This document shows positions 42,401 through 54,400 of a stretch of 64,000 bases of DNA, piece by piece; the first letter of the stretch is position 1, and the number at the start of each line of letters is the position of its first letter. The stretch lies in NCBI GenBank assembly GCA_037893245.1, contig JBAIAA010000028.1, forward strand, positions 744,001 through 808,000, written 5' to 3'. A program made the translations under genes and the position numbers. This DNA comes from Crossaster papposus (lineage: Eukaryota > Echinodermata > Asteroidea > Velatida > Solasteridae). Under the pieces are notes generated by a model. The model was not told the DNA's origin, ran no database searches, and saw only the letters and a program-made list of their open reading frames with translations.

Positions 42401-45400
42401 TCCTCCAGTATCACCACCAGAAAAGGCATGAATAAAGTACAGGTGTGAGTATTCATTTGGTCATTTAGGAAAAGATGCATTATAAAGGGTACACACAAGT
42501 TATACACTCAAATTATTCTATATTGGAGAGATCTGAGATCCATTGAATTGAAGAAATATTGCACTGCACCTCTAGCCCAGATTTAGGGATTCCAAATTGG
42601 AGTATTTGTGGCTGCAAATGGGTTCTTAGCCACGTGGTGGGGGGATCCTTTTCTTTTAAATGGCTACTTTTCCAGTTTGGAAAACATTCGTTTTAAGGGG
42701 ATTCTTGTTTGAGTGAGAATATCTCAAAAAGTCAATAGTCAACACAACAAAATAAATTAAACAAAATTAAAGATTAGATGTTGATTTTTTTAATTTTTAT
42801 TTAGTTTCAAAAGTAAGAGCATTTTTTTTGTCTATAGGATTTTGTTAATACAGGGGTGCACCCATAAGCCATGCAGGCAACGTGGTACATGTATTACTAT
42901 ACCTAATGGTATATTCTAAGAGCTACCAGTGGCTACCGTACATAAGATTTCACCCCATTTTACCAGACTCCTTAAAGTTTAATACTTAGGTTGTCCGAGT
43001 CATTCACAAAAAGTTGGCCAGCCTCCCCCCCCCCCCCCCCCCCCCCAAAGAGTTTGGGTCTCATATTTCTCCCAGCCAGTTGATTTTATCCCCATCCAAT
43101 CCAGGGGCCAATTTCACGGCGCTACTAAGCACACGGTTTTCTGCTATTAACAGAGCCTCCGTCTATATCATCGAGACTGTAAGCAGTGTTCTAACCAGGG
43201 TGAAATTATAGCGTAGGGACATTTAGCTTGAGGCTAGAGAATGCGAGCGCGGAGCGCCAAGCACGTGGCTTGGGGTTCTAGATGCTCTGTCTTGCATTCT
43301 AAGGTGATGTTTTTGCCATTTTTGTGTGTGTGAACAATTTCTCTACAGGGTTTGGCACCTACATGTAGAAGGCAAAGATGTACATGTACTTCATTTTGAA
43401 GCTCTTTGAATGGGCTACATTAAATAAAATTAAAAATATAAATTGTAGCATGAAGCATAGACAAAATATATGTACCAAAATTGACTTATGTATGCGTACA
43501 CTCAAAATAAAAGGTCGAATTTGTTTTCTTCAAAAGTTAGTTTATGATGTTAGATGAGATTTGAAGGTTTGCATGGCAAAAAGGCAATAAGATAAGTATT
43601 TTGCGGGAGCACCACATACATGTAGTACAGTAATACTCTTTAGTGAAATATGTGGTTCTGAAAGGAACAGGAGGGAACTCAACATTTCGGACAGTATGCG
43701 CTGCCCGTCTTCAGGAGACAGAGATTCCAATGGTGAAGAAGGGTTGTATACAGCCTGGAAGTGATGAAGCGTTGAAAGGATGCAACTCTTCGACCCATAG
43801 ACTGAAAAACGAAGTGTCCTAAGGTAATGGAGACCCATTGAACTGGGAGGTGATGATGGGGCGCCAGATGTCGCTGATGTATAAACCGATGTTTTGGGGA
43901 ACCGTGTTGTGCTTGATGATTTTGATGGCTTCTCTGATGCGGCGAGGGTACAGCGTGCGATGCTGTTGATGTGTTCAGCCTGGTTTCAGTTGATTTAATG
44001 GTCTTCAATGTGGGAATGATTGACAATGGATGATTTGTTGAAGTCTTTCTTTCGGCATTGGGCTTTGTGTTCGTTGAGTCTGGTGGGGATCTCCCTGCCA
44101 GTCTTGCCGTTGTACACTTCGCCACATTGGCAGGGGATCCTGTACTCATCTTATCTGCGCCCTGTGTCTGGTCAATCTTTGTCTGAAGTCGGCAGGTTCT
44201 GGATCTTCAGGGGAGCTGTGTGGGAAAACTTAAATTCCAAGCTTGTTGAGGATGCGCTGCATGTGGTGTGAAGTACTACCAATACTAAAAAGCAAAAGAA
44301 ACTTACCACTTGTTTAAAATGTCATGAAATTGTAACGGTTCCAAATAAAACGAACCAACAATTGCTAATTAAAACATTGGCATTTTATTGATGACCAAGA
44401 TACACCATCTAATCAGTTTGTTCTACAGTAAAGAACAGAAGAGGGTGCAATGTCAGTCCCCTTTCAATAGCGTGTGTGGCCACCATTGATTTGGGTACAG
44501 GCAGTGCATCGCCGGCGCATACTGCCTACCAGTCTTTGGATGGATTGCTGCTTTATTCTGTCCCACTCAATTCTCAATGTCTGAAGCAGCTCTGCCCATG
44601 TCCTGGCCCTGCCAACTACGCGTCTCCCAAGCTCATCCCACGGGTGCTCTATGGGATTCAGGTCGGGGGAGAGCAAAGGCCACTGCATGGTGTTAATGTT
44701 CTTGCCTTGGAGAAATGCAGTGGTAAAGCGAGCAGCATGGGGACAAGCGTTGTCATGCTGAAAGGTACTCAGTTCTTGGTGGTCTAGGAGGAATGGCAAC
44801 AGATGAGGTCGCAGGATGTTATCTACATACCGCTGGGCGTTAAGATTCCCATCCACAACCACCAGTGGCGTCGTGTGCAGGCCTGATATGGCGGCCCACA
44901 CCATCACACTTGGGCCACCCCACCTGTCGGTTTGCCGCACGCAACATATTGCTCGCCAGTTCTTCTCCAGACACGCTCACGCCCATCAGGATGATCCACA
45001 CAGAACCTTGACTCATCGCTGAAAGCGACCTCGTTCCAGTGCGCCAAGGTCCACCGCTGATGCTGCTGGCACCATCTCTGTCGGTTGCGGTGATAGACAG
45101 CCGTCAACACGGCGCCTCTGTATGGTCTTCTGGCAATAAGACCATAGTCATGCAGTCGTCTTCGTGCAGTATCACTGGAGATCCGTGGATTTGCACGCCC
45201 TGGAGTTTCTGCTGCAGTCCGGGATGCAGTCAGTCCCGCAGGTGACTTGGAACCATCTGCCTGTCCTGCCTTGCAGTGGTGACTCTTGGCCTCCCTGATC
45301 GAGGTCTGCCAAATGCTAGGTTGTGGAGGGTTTATCTGCCCACCAGGGCCGATATCGTCTGGTGTGAACAGCCAGGACGACGTCCCACCTCACGGTAGCT

Positions 45401-48400
45401 CGGTCCGCCTTGCAGCATGCCCAGGGCACGCTGCCGTTGATCCCTTGACAATCGTGGCATGTTGCTTGAAATGCTCATTTTGCACTGGCCTTTTTAAAGC
45501 CAACATCAAGACATTCTGTGCAGCTCATTACAATCATCCCATACCCCTTGGCTAATCACTGACTGTCAAAACAGCTTTTTAACAGCTGTGCCATGAAGAG
45601 ACCATTGAAGGTTCAAGTGACCATCAGACACTGTTTGGTCTGACAGTAAGAACACTATTGTCCATAAATAAGTTCACACATTACTACACGCAATGTTATT
45701 GTTGCTATTTAAAGGTTTAACAGTTGGTAAGTTTCTTTTGCGTTTCAGTATGTACATGTAAATACCGGTAGGGGAGAGTAATGGAACTAGGGGCCCTAAC
45801 TAGTTGGCTTTGGGTATACAAGTACTGTAGGTGACCCTTGGGCCGAGATTGGGTATGGGGTCTTGTATTTTGACTTGGCAGCGCTGTGGTGATATGGTGG
45901 AGTTCTTGGGACACAAGTTCCCTGTCGCAGACGTTGTATGCTATGCAGACGAGAGCCTGGTTGATGAAAGTCGTGATCATAGGGTGATGGAAGGAACTGC
46001 TGTGGAGGTATCTGTCGGTGTGGATTGGTTTGCGGTAGACGCTGTGAGCGAGACTCTCGATCTGCTTTCTGGACACCTCCACACCAAGAAATGAGATGTC
46101 GTTACCCCTTTCTTGTTCCATGGTAAACTGGATGCTGCTGTGAAGCCTGTTAAGGTGTTCCAGGAAAAGCCGGAGGTTATCCTGCCCATGCTGCCAGATG
46201 ACAAAAATGTCGTCCATATACCAAAGCCATACACAAGGTCTGCGGTCTGCTGTGGCAATGGCGGTCTGCTCAACCTCTTTCATGAATACAATGTATGTTA
46301 GCCAGAATCGGGGATATACATGTAGGAGATCCCATGGAGGTTCCAGCCAATTGTTCAAAGAATTTATCCCGCCACCAGAAGTTAGATGAGTTGACACTGG
46401 CGAAGAGCAGATCTTGTAGCTCAGAGGTCAGAGGTGATGTCGGTGCGGTCCTTGAAGATGGTGTCTCACCAAAGAATATTATCACAAAGAGTATTACTGT
46501 AGTGTTACTGCAAACTACTTATAAACTTACATTTATGTTAGTTCGGAAAATATTGTGATCGGGAATCTGGATCACTTTTTATAATTTTTTAATGTTGGGA
46601 GATAGGGCATTTTATTTATTTATTTTTAACCCAATAACCCTTCGTAAAATACTCAGATTGGTCCCAAAAGTACACTGCCTTGCCCATAACTGCACCCCAA
46701 GATGGCACAGAGGTACTGTTTTCATGGTCAAGGAACTTATTACAAGCAAATGATATTTTCAGATAGGAAAGGATCTGGGGGACGGAGGTCTGCGCTCTAT
46801 CGAGTGCCCTTCTAGTTTTAAAGTAAACAAAATTGATAGCGTAGTGGTCGTATAGCGGCATGATTAAAGTGTAGAGCTATTTTACCAAAGCGTAGCAGGC
46901 AGGTGCTAGCGCTATTGAATGCCTGGCTAGAACACTGACCGTAAGCAGTAATCACGGCTAAAGGAACTTTTAACCTAGCGGAAATAAATGCTTAAATCAG
47001 TAACGTAACAACGAAATCTCCATGCACGTGCAAACGTTAGCGATGGAGGACGTACATTAGTATATATACTTGTACACGTAACGTTTTCCCCAGATTCATA
47101 TCGGATGACGCATAAACGTGCCCTGAGCAAGGCCGGAAATGTCTGTTAGCAGCAAGCAAGGCCGGAAATGCATGGGTGTGCTTTCCGGTACCATGGGCCT
47201 CAGCTCGCCTCGGATCGAGTTTTGTTAAAATGATCCTCGATGATGTTAAAGTAATCCCGGCGCGAACTGGTGAAGATTACCAGATTTTTCTGCTGTAGTT
47301 AGCACAACCTTTCTCCTAACTGTTGAGTAGCGCCGTGAAATTGGGCCCAGGTTGGAAAGGTTGTTGTCAGACCCCCTTGAAGTACACACACCCCTACACT
47401 CAGTCAAACATTACATACCTTGTGTGGAAATTCCTTTGAAATCGTGCAGTTAAAAATCCTGGACCATTTTCCTCACACAATGGATAACCCCCCCATTTGT
47501 GACTGTTCTTTTTCACTTTTCCTAAACCTTAACCCATTTTACCTCTGGAGCTCCTTTTCCGAAAGGGAGAAACCTTGTGTGCGCTTGGATTAGTCCACAC
47601 AAGGTTTTTGGTTCGTGTATTTTTAGCACTGTATACATTCCTTTGTATTCATGTGCGTAAGAAAACATTTGCTAAATAGTAAATACCGTACCGGTACGTA
47701 CTCATTTTCTTGCTTCTAGAAAAAATGTTGAACCCCAAGTTATCAAATAATCAAGCATACTGTGACGTACGTCGTTTAGCGTACCAGTTCTTCTGAGTCT
47801 GACTGGCTCGTTTGGTGGCGTGTCGCCTCGACGGTCGGAATGTGGAAAGTAGGAATGGAAAGAAATGCGGGAATAGGGTGGAGTCGGTATTATATGTGGG
47901 AGGAGTCGGAATAGGAATAGGGTGTAGTCGGAATGAGGGTGGAGTCGGAATGTGGGAATAGGGTAGACTAATGTGGGTGGACTAATAATTGGTGATCAGA
48001 TGTTTCTCAAGAACAGTGGTCATTGCCTTCAATTATCATCATCCGTCATGTCGTTCCATAATAATCAAGAGCCTTTTAGCAATTTAGTCATTGGAGAATC
48101 AAGCAATCAACTCCCTAAACGTACCCTAGCCCTGCATCGCCTTTTATACATTTGGAGACCCTATAGACTAAGTACAAGTTCTCTTTACCATACGACAGTG
48201 CATAAATGCAATTGACCAATCAGATACCAGGATTCCCCAATATAAGTGTTGGTGACTTTTAGTACAAGGCCTTTTAAAACAAACAGTTGGTGACTTTCTA
48301 AATCTATCTGATTCCGTCACAATAGAATACATTTGTGTTTTGTCTGACCCTTTTTTCTTTTAACATCACAGACGGAAGAACAGTGTTGGCTACCTTGTTC

Positions 48401-51400
48401 CTGGATTGGGCCTTGTTCTAGCGATGGTGGCAAGAATGAGGGCAATGCGGTTTCGGTTTATTTCAGCTTTGATGGGGATGTCCTTATATAATTCTGGCTG
48501 CAGTTTTCAGGTAAGTGTGTTAGAAACTCTGAAAGTTAATATACTGCAACATCTGTGCCAGTTGGCCGGTAGAGGCACCACAGCGGTACCACGGTGGGAC
48601 CGTCTGGGGTGCTCCTGCTGGTCCGCTTAGGCAACCCGTTCCGGATCGCGCATACGCCAAACCGGTTTAGACCAGTTTCGAGTGCCGCGTTGTAACGGGC
48701 AGCTTCATGTCGGTGTTTTGACCAGGGAAGTAGTGTTAATAAACGGCCTGAGAATAACCGAAAATGGAAAATACCTGTCTTGAGTTTCCTTCCTGTGTGT
48801 GTGTCGACCCCAGAAACGGTCTACGTTACAATACTGTTTTTTATTCGTTTCCATACATTTACTATACAATCAGTAGGCTTGCCAACATTAAGTCGTATAT
48901 TAAGCCATGTTAATAGCTTTCTCTATGCGCCCTGGTTTTATTCATTCAGGTACTAGGCTCTTTTGAAAACAGTTTCTGAAAACAAATTACTTCTGGAGGA
49001 GCACAGGAATTAAAACTAGAAAGTAACAAGCTGAAAAGAAATTTGTTAACGGATATACTTGTTTAATAGTTACATGTATGTATCACATTATAGTACACTT
49101 GGGCGGACGGGCGTAATACTCCTGGTTCATTTTTACCGGGAGCCGATCATATTTAAGCCCTTTAATATCAGCTCCTGCTTGAAAAGGAAATGGGTGAACT
49201 GTTTCACAGTACCCTGAAAGCTTAGCACTCCTGGCTCATGATAAACATTGCAATTTTAATAACTTTGGCCATGTTCACACAGCGTTTTAGCTAAAACGGT
49301 TTTAGTTAAAATGGTAGATCACCACGGGTTGTCGGTTCAGACACCGTTTTAAGTATAGCGAGTTTTAACTTCATAGCATTTTATCTCTGTCTGGGGTCAC
49401 GTAGAACTTCCGCTAATTTACATATTTCGCACGCTACATAATTCGTGCGCACATCAAAACATTCTGTGTGCGATCACGGTGGGTTTCATCAAGGCCTCCT
49501 CGGCCCACACCGCTACGAGAGCCTTAACTTCCACCCTCGACCAATTCGCACCACGCTGTACTTTTTTTATCCTTTCTCTACACCATTTTCTAAACCTTTC
49601 TCTGCAGTTGATGTCGTTGGAGCATTGGCTATGATGGTAAACAGAATTGAAAGTAGAGCTAGCGTTAATAATCGATGAAAATACACAAATAAACTAGATA
49701 TAATCACGCAACCGAAAGCAGTTTAAAACGCTGCAATGGCGTGGGCATGGTGCATGTGGCGTAGCTACACAATAGCGCGCATGGCGTGCTACCGGAGCGT
49801 GCATGTAAACAACCGTGCTTGTTTACACCAAAAGCGCGCCACAAAAAGAGCTTACGCAACACCAGGTCAACTGCGGCGGCTAAAACGGTCAGAGTTTTAG
49901 CTAGACCCTCCCTCCGAGGTGTTTTAAATCACCGTTTTATCAGCGAGATAAAACCGATTCTGTTAAAACTAAAACCGTTCACACATCGTTTTAGCTAAAA
50001 CTTCTAACCAAATCGAGTTCAACTAGTGTTTTAAGCAAATTTCAAACGGTGTGTGAACGCACCCAGTAAGTCCTTCAGTTTTATAGTCAACCAAACTTGC
50101 CACTGGTATACTGGAGTGAACCACCAGGGATAAAAGAAGGCAATAAACATCCAACAAGAAATGACTTGTTTTTTGTATGGCTTTAGAGATCAAGCCTGTA
50201 CAGTGATCTACCAACATGCACGCCCATACGATGTGCTTTCATGCATAAACTGTATCCCGCTTTGGCTTGAAAGTGTCCCACACTCGCACAGTAACACAAG
50301 GGGCTCCTGATAATAGCAAGAATACAGGCAGTTTCTTCTTGTGATTTCATTTGGAACGTAATTATATTTTTAAAGGCTGTAATCTGCTTAAAAAACTTTG
50401 ACGCATTTAAACAAAAGTTATTTGTTACCATTTTAAACTTTTTTTTTCTTTTTTCTAATTTCAGGCTATCATTGCATACAGCAAAACTGGGCTTTGTCCC
50501 AGACCAGAATGTATTGAGAAGGCATTAAGGCGATACGGACAGTGGTTCCACCGAGGCATTATAATTCCAAGTTCTCTTTATCTTGAGGTATTTTGGATTT
50601 GTACGTATGGTGAAGGTAGCAATAAGATTTGCGGAAGTGCAATATGACATATAGGCCAAGAGCATTTGATCATATTGGCCAAAACCTAGAAATAGCTCAT
50701 AACAAGCTGAATTTTTCAGGATACGTCCGGGAATATCTGTAGAATAACATACTAAAATTTTCCCGGAAATCCCCCTGGAACTCTCTCCAAAATACAAGAT
50801 GGCGTCCAAAATGGCCGACATTTTCCATTTTTAGCATAACTTTGCAACCAAACGAGTTAGAAATACAAATTAAGTGTCCAAACATTAGGTGTCTAAAATT
50901 AGGCGTCATTGGAGTAACGCCGGCGGATCGCCAGTTGGCATTATTTTTGGTAAGATCTTAGGCGGTATCTGATCGCCTTCGAAACTCTAACTTTCCTTCT
51001 TGATTAATGAAAACATTATTGGCGAATGCTTTTGCAGTTGGTCGTCTTTGCGGCGATCCAAGAACCTTACCTCTCACACCGCAGTACGAATGCCACCGTC
51101 ATGAAATCCCTCTTAATCATTACCTCGAGTTCCGAAAACCGACGCAATAGAACCGAGGCCCTTTTTCATAATTTCATGAATGCTCTGCTGTCAAGGCAGC
51201 CAGCCTGCTTTGAATACTCCCTTTTTACAAAGTAAACGTTTCGGCCGCGCTCGGCACTCAGTCAAGAGAACCGGGCGGAAACTGAAAGGAAGGCCAGACG
51301 GGCAGTGGCGCGTCTTGCGGCGGACCGCCAGCCTGCGCCTAAGATCCAGCTATGAGATTTACAACTGCAGCAATTTTAATACGCTATTATAGCTGGATTT

Positions 51401-54400
51401 ATCGCAGCTGCTGGCACCATGCAGACTTAAGTTGCCCTCCAATAGATCCTCGTTAAAGGATTTAAAGTGTACTTATTCAAATTATAGGCCTCAAAAGAGT
51501 CCTGTATTGCTATTTTTATCACTACTTTGAAATTACTTGGTAATTTGCGCGCCGGCTGCCTTCCTTGGTAGCCGTTTCTCAAGCTCCTTTTCCGGAATCA
51601 AACCCTGATTCTCCATTACGTCTTCGCTCAATATGGTATCATGTGGGTGCAAATCTGATGGTACAACAAGACCTGTATAGTTGCAAGTAACTTCTTCTGC
51701 ACCCCAATGCGCAGTAAATGCAGCGGTCAAACTTGCAACAACACTGCACCAAAATTGTGCTAACATCAGTGTTGAAGATATACTGCACCAGATAATGAAG
51801 ATGCTGCACTAGAGGATAAAGGTGAAATTAAATAGGAGAGAGCATGTTATTAATATGATAGCATATTAGGGTAGAAAAGGTTTAAACCATCTTGGTTCTG
51901 TCTAACTCTTATGTTTAGACACTTGCATGTAATATGTATTTCTAACTGGTATGGTTGCACAGTTATGATAAACCTAACTAATGGCAGCCATTTTGGCCGC
52001 CATTTTGGCCGCCATTTTGGCCGCCATTTTGGCCGCCATTTTGGCCGCCATTTTGGCCGCCATTTTGGCCGCCATTTTGGCCGCCATTTTGGCCGCCATT
52101 TTGGCCGCCATTTTGGCCGCCATTTTGGCCGCCATTTTGGACGCCAATCTGATGGTACAACAAGACCTGTATAGTTGCAAGTAACTTCTTCTGCACCCCA
52201 ATGCGCAGTAAATGCAGCGGTCAAACTTGCAACAACACTGCACCAAAATTGTGCTAACATCAGTGTTGAAGATATACTGCACCAGATAATGAAGATGCTG
52301 CACTAGAGGATAAAGGTGAAATTAAATAGGAGAGAGCATGTTATTAATATGATAGCATATTAGGGTAGAAAAGGTTTAAACCATCTTGGTTCTGTCTAAC
52401 TCTTATGTTTAGACACTTGCATGTAATATGTATTTCTAACTGGTATGGTTGCACAGTTATGATAAACCTAACTAATGGCAGCCATTTTGGCCGCCATTTT
52501 GGCCGCCATTTTGGCCGCCATTTTGGCCGCCATTTTGGCCGCCATTTTGGCTGCCATTTTGGACGCCATTTTGGACGCCATTTTGGACGCCATTTTGGAC
52601 GCCATTTTGGACGCCATTTTGGACGCCATTTTGGACGCCATTTTGGACGCCATTTTGGACGCCATCTTAGTTTCGGATACTTATGAGTTTTAAACTTCCC
52701 AAATAATGATTTTATTAAAATCCTTTAAAACATATATTTAGACACTTAATTTGTATTTCTACCATGTTTAGTGGCAAAGTTATGATTAAAATGGCAAATG
52801 GCGGCCATTTTGGACGCCATCTTGGATTTTGGAAAGAGCTCCAGAGGAATTTCCAGGGACTTTTAATACGTTAATCTGCACACACTCATGGACCGAACCT
52901 GAAAAATTCAGCTTGTTATGAGCTATTACTAGATTATAACTAAAACACTTGGCCTAATATCTCTTCTGTGAGTTCATGAGGTGCTAAAAGGACTCAGCAG
53001 GGAAACTCAATGTTTTGGAAAGTGGGAATCCCTCAGTCTCTATCTGAAATGTTGAGTTTGTCCCAGTTCTTTTGGCTGTGTCGTAGGTGGGGCCTCCTGG
53101 AAGCTATGATGAGGCGCAGTAGAACATCCTTCTTGTGGATCTTGGGCTGTCTAAAGAAGCTTGGGCACTTGGAGCTCGATGGCCAGAGATGTCTGTACAT
53201 TGCAGTTTTCAGTGGGGGTCACCACTCAACGCTCAAATTTACATGCAGAATACCGACATGTGTTTTCAACTAAAAATGTGCAGTTTTACCCCTGTCAATT
53301 GTAAAGGACAACTAATAGGAGCCACGGAGTCTAAAATAACAAAATCCAGTGTCTTTTACCGTTTTATTGGTTGAACATCCTCACTTAGGCATGGGCAATA
53401 ATCCAGTGTGTCAGTATTTCATGGACCTAAATTGTAAACGTACTCGCCATACCTGCATCTGCGTGGCATCTTGCGGCATTCTACTCCCGTAGTACGCACA
53501 ATGCGTGCGCCAATGCCTATAAAAGAAGTGGTTTGTCTTTCTGGCGAGCTGGACACTCCATGAATTTGTTAACGCCCCTCTAGCTATTTAATGAAGTAAA
53601 ATTGTTAAACAACCTTTTTTATTTTTGACTTGACTTTTGGACTGAAAAGTTTTGGTTTTTTTGACCGGCTCGGGTCATCATCAGCGTCCAGACTCCAAAC
53701 CGGTATGAAACATACTGTTTAAAATTAGCCAACCACTCTTTTATTCTCTTATTTAAACAGCCTTCTGAAAACCTTGGTGCTGCTGATTCTGATGACGACA
53801 GCGATACTGATTCTGATGACGACAGTGATTCTGATGACGATGATGAAGATGATTCTGATGATGACAATGGTGACGGCGATGACAATGATTCGTCTAAAGG
53901 TACATATAGCATCATACAGCAAAATACCTTTCAAATAGGAAGACAATTAAACCTCAACAGTCAGAGCAGAATTTCAGTTCTAATACAGTTAATACTCGTG
54001 TTTCCTCACAGCAGTTTGTACAGTCAACTCTTGTTAATACAAACACTGTTAACCAGTTCGCGCCGGGATTATTTTAACATCACCGAGCCGACGCGCGGGA
54101 TTATTTTTAACGAAACTTGATCCGAAGCAGGTTCAGGCTGCCAGTACCGGGAAGCACACCCACGCATTTCCGGCCTTGTTCGCTGCTGACAGACATTTCT
54201 GGCCTTTCTTGTGGTGTGTTTATGCGTCATCCGTTATGAATCTGGGGAAAACGTTGCGTTTATATTCGTCATCTGGTTAACCAGCTCGCGCCGGGTTTAT
54301 TTTCAAGTTTACCGAGCCCACTGGCGGGATAATTTTTCATCAAAAAAAAATGTGTTTTTTATTCAGTAAAATATTCCTGTTTTGATAATGCAATTACTAC

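Larger units (their letters stand above)
43626..46505 (-). mobile_element. Penelope-like element, 5'-truncated, split by a Tc1 element
   Basis: Minus-strand order: RT from about 46485 (FFEQLAGTSMGSP, then YMDDIFVIWQHG, then HSVYRKPIHTDRYLHSSSFH), the inserted Tc1 element, then the endonuclease side (44150-43640; GEVYNGKTGREIPTRLNEHK, a GIY-YIG-type motif). Outer sequences CAGTAATACTCTTTAGTG at 43626 and CAAAGAGTATTACTGTAG at 46486 form short inverted ends. The N-terminal half of RT is missing and the frames contain interruptions, so it is inactive. Confidence 0.75.
43185..46936. mobile_element. MULE-like non-autonomous element with nested retroelement
   Basis: Ends AGTGTTCTAACCAGG and CCTGGCTAGAACACT are complementary with one change. 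GACTGTAAGC and GACCGTAAGC flank it (10-bp duplication, one change). A 9-10-bp duplication suggests a Mutator-like element. Its own sequence is about 870 bp; a Penelope-like element occupies the rest. No transposase seen. Confidence 0.6.
43104..47348. mobile_element. DNA element with GGGCCAATTTCACGGCGCT ends, hosting nested insertions
   Basis: GGGGCCAATTTCACGGCGCT at 43104 and AGCGCCGTGAAATTGGGCCC ending 47348 are complements. Excluding the inner insert (43185-46936) only about 490 bp remain, so it is a MITE-sized element. Copy 1 has the left end only (6487-6504). No target duplication is clear. A TTAA MITE-like stretch (47060-47270) is also inside. Confidence 0.6.
50652..52956. mobile_element. 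non-autonomous relative of the Academ-like transposon, 2305 bp
   Basis: Starts TAGGCCAAG and ends CTTGGCCTA, flanked by ATA (50649-50651, 52957-52959). Copy 1 has the empty site GACATATCTC at 10681-10690. Inverted arms of about 230 bp share AGCTCATAACAAGCTGAATT, CCAAGATGGCGTCCAAAATG and TAGAAATACAAATTAAGTGT. The order CCAAGATGGC...GGTAGAAA and the TAG end with a 3-bp duplication match the element at 25260-31589. There is no transposase; the interior has a tandem duplication and two 12-bp arrays. Confidence 0.75.

Noticed and set aside
51850-52693. Frames encoding GRHF, MAAK, WRPK or ILAA repeats
   Set aside because: Composition artefacts of the 12-bp arrays inside a MITE-type element.
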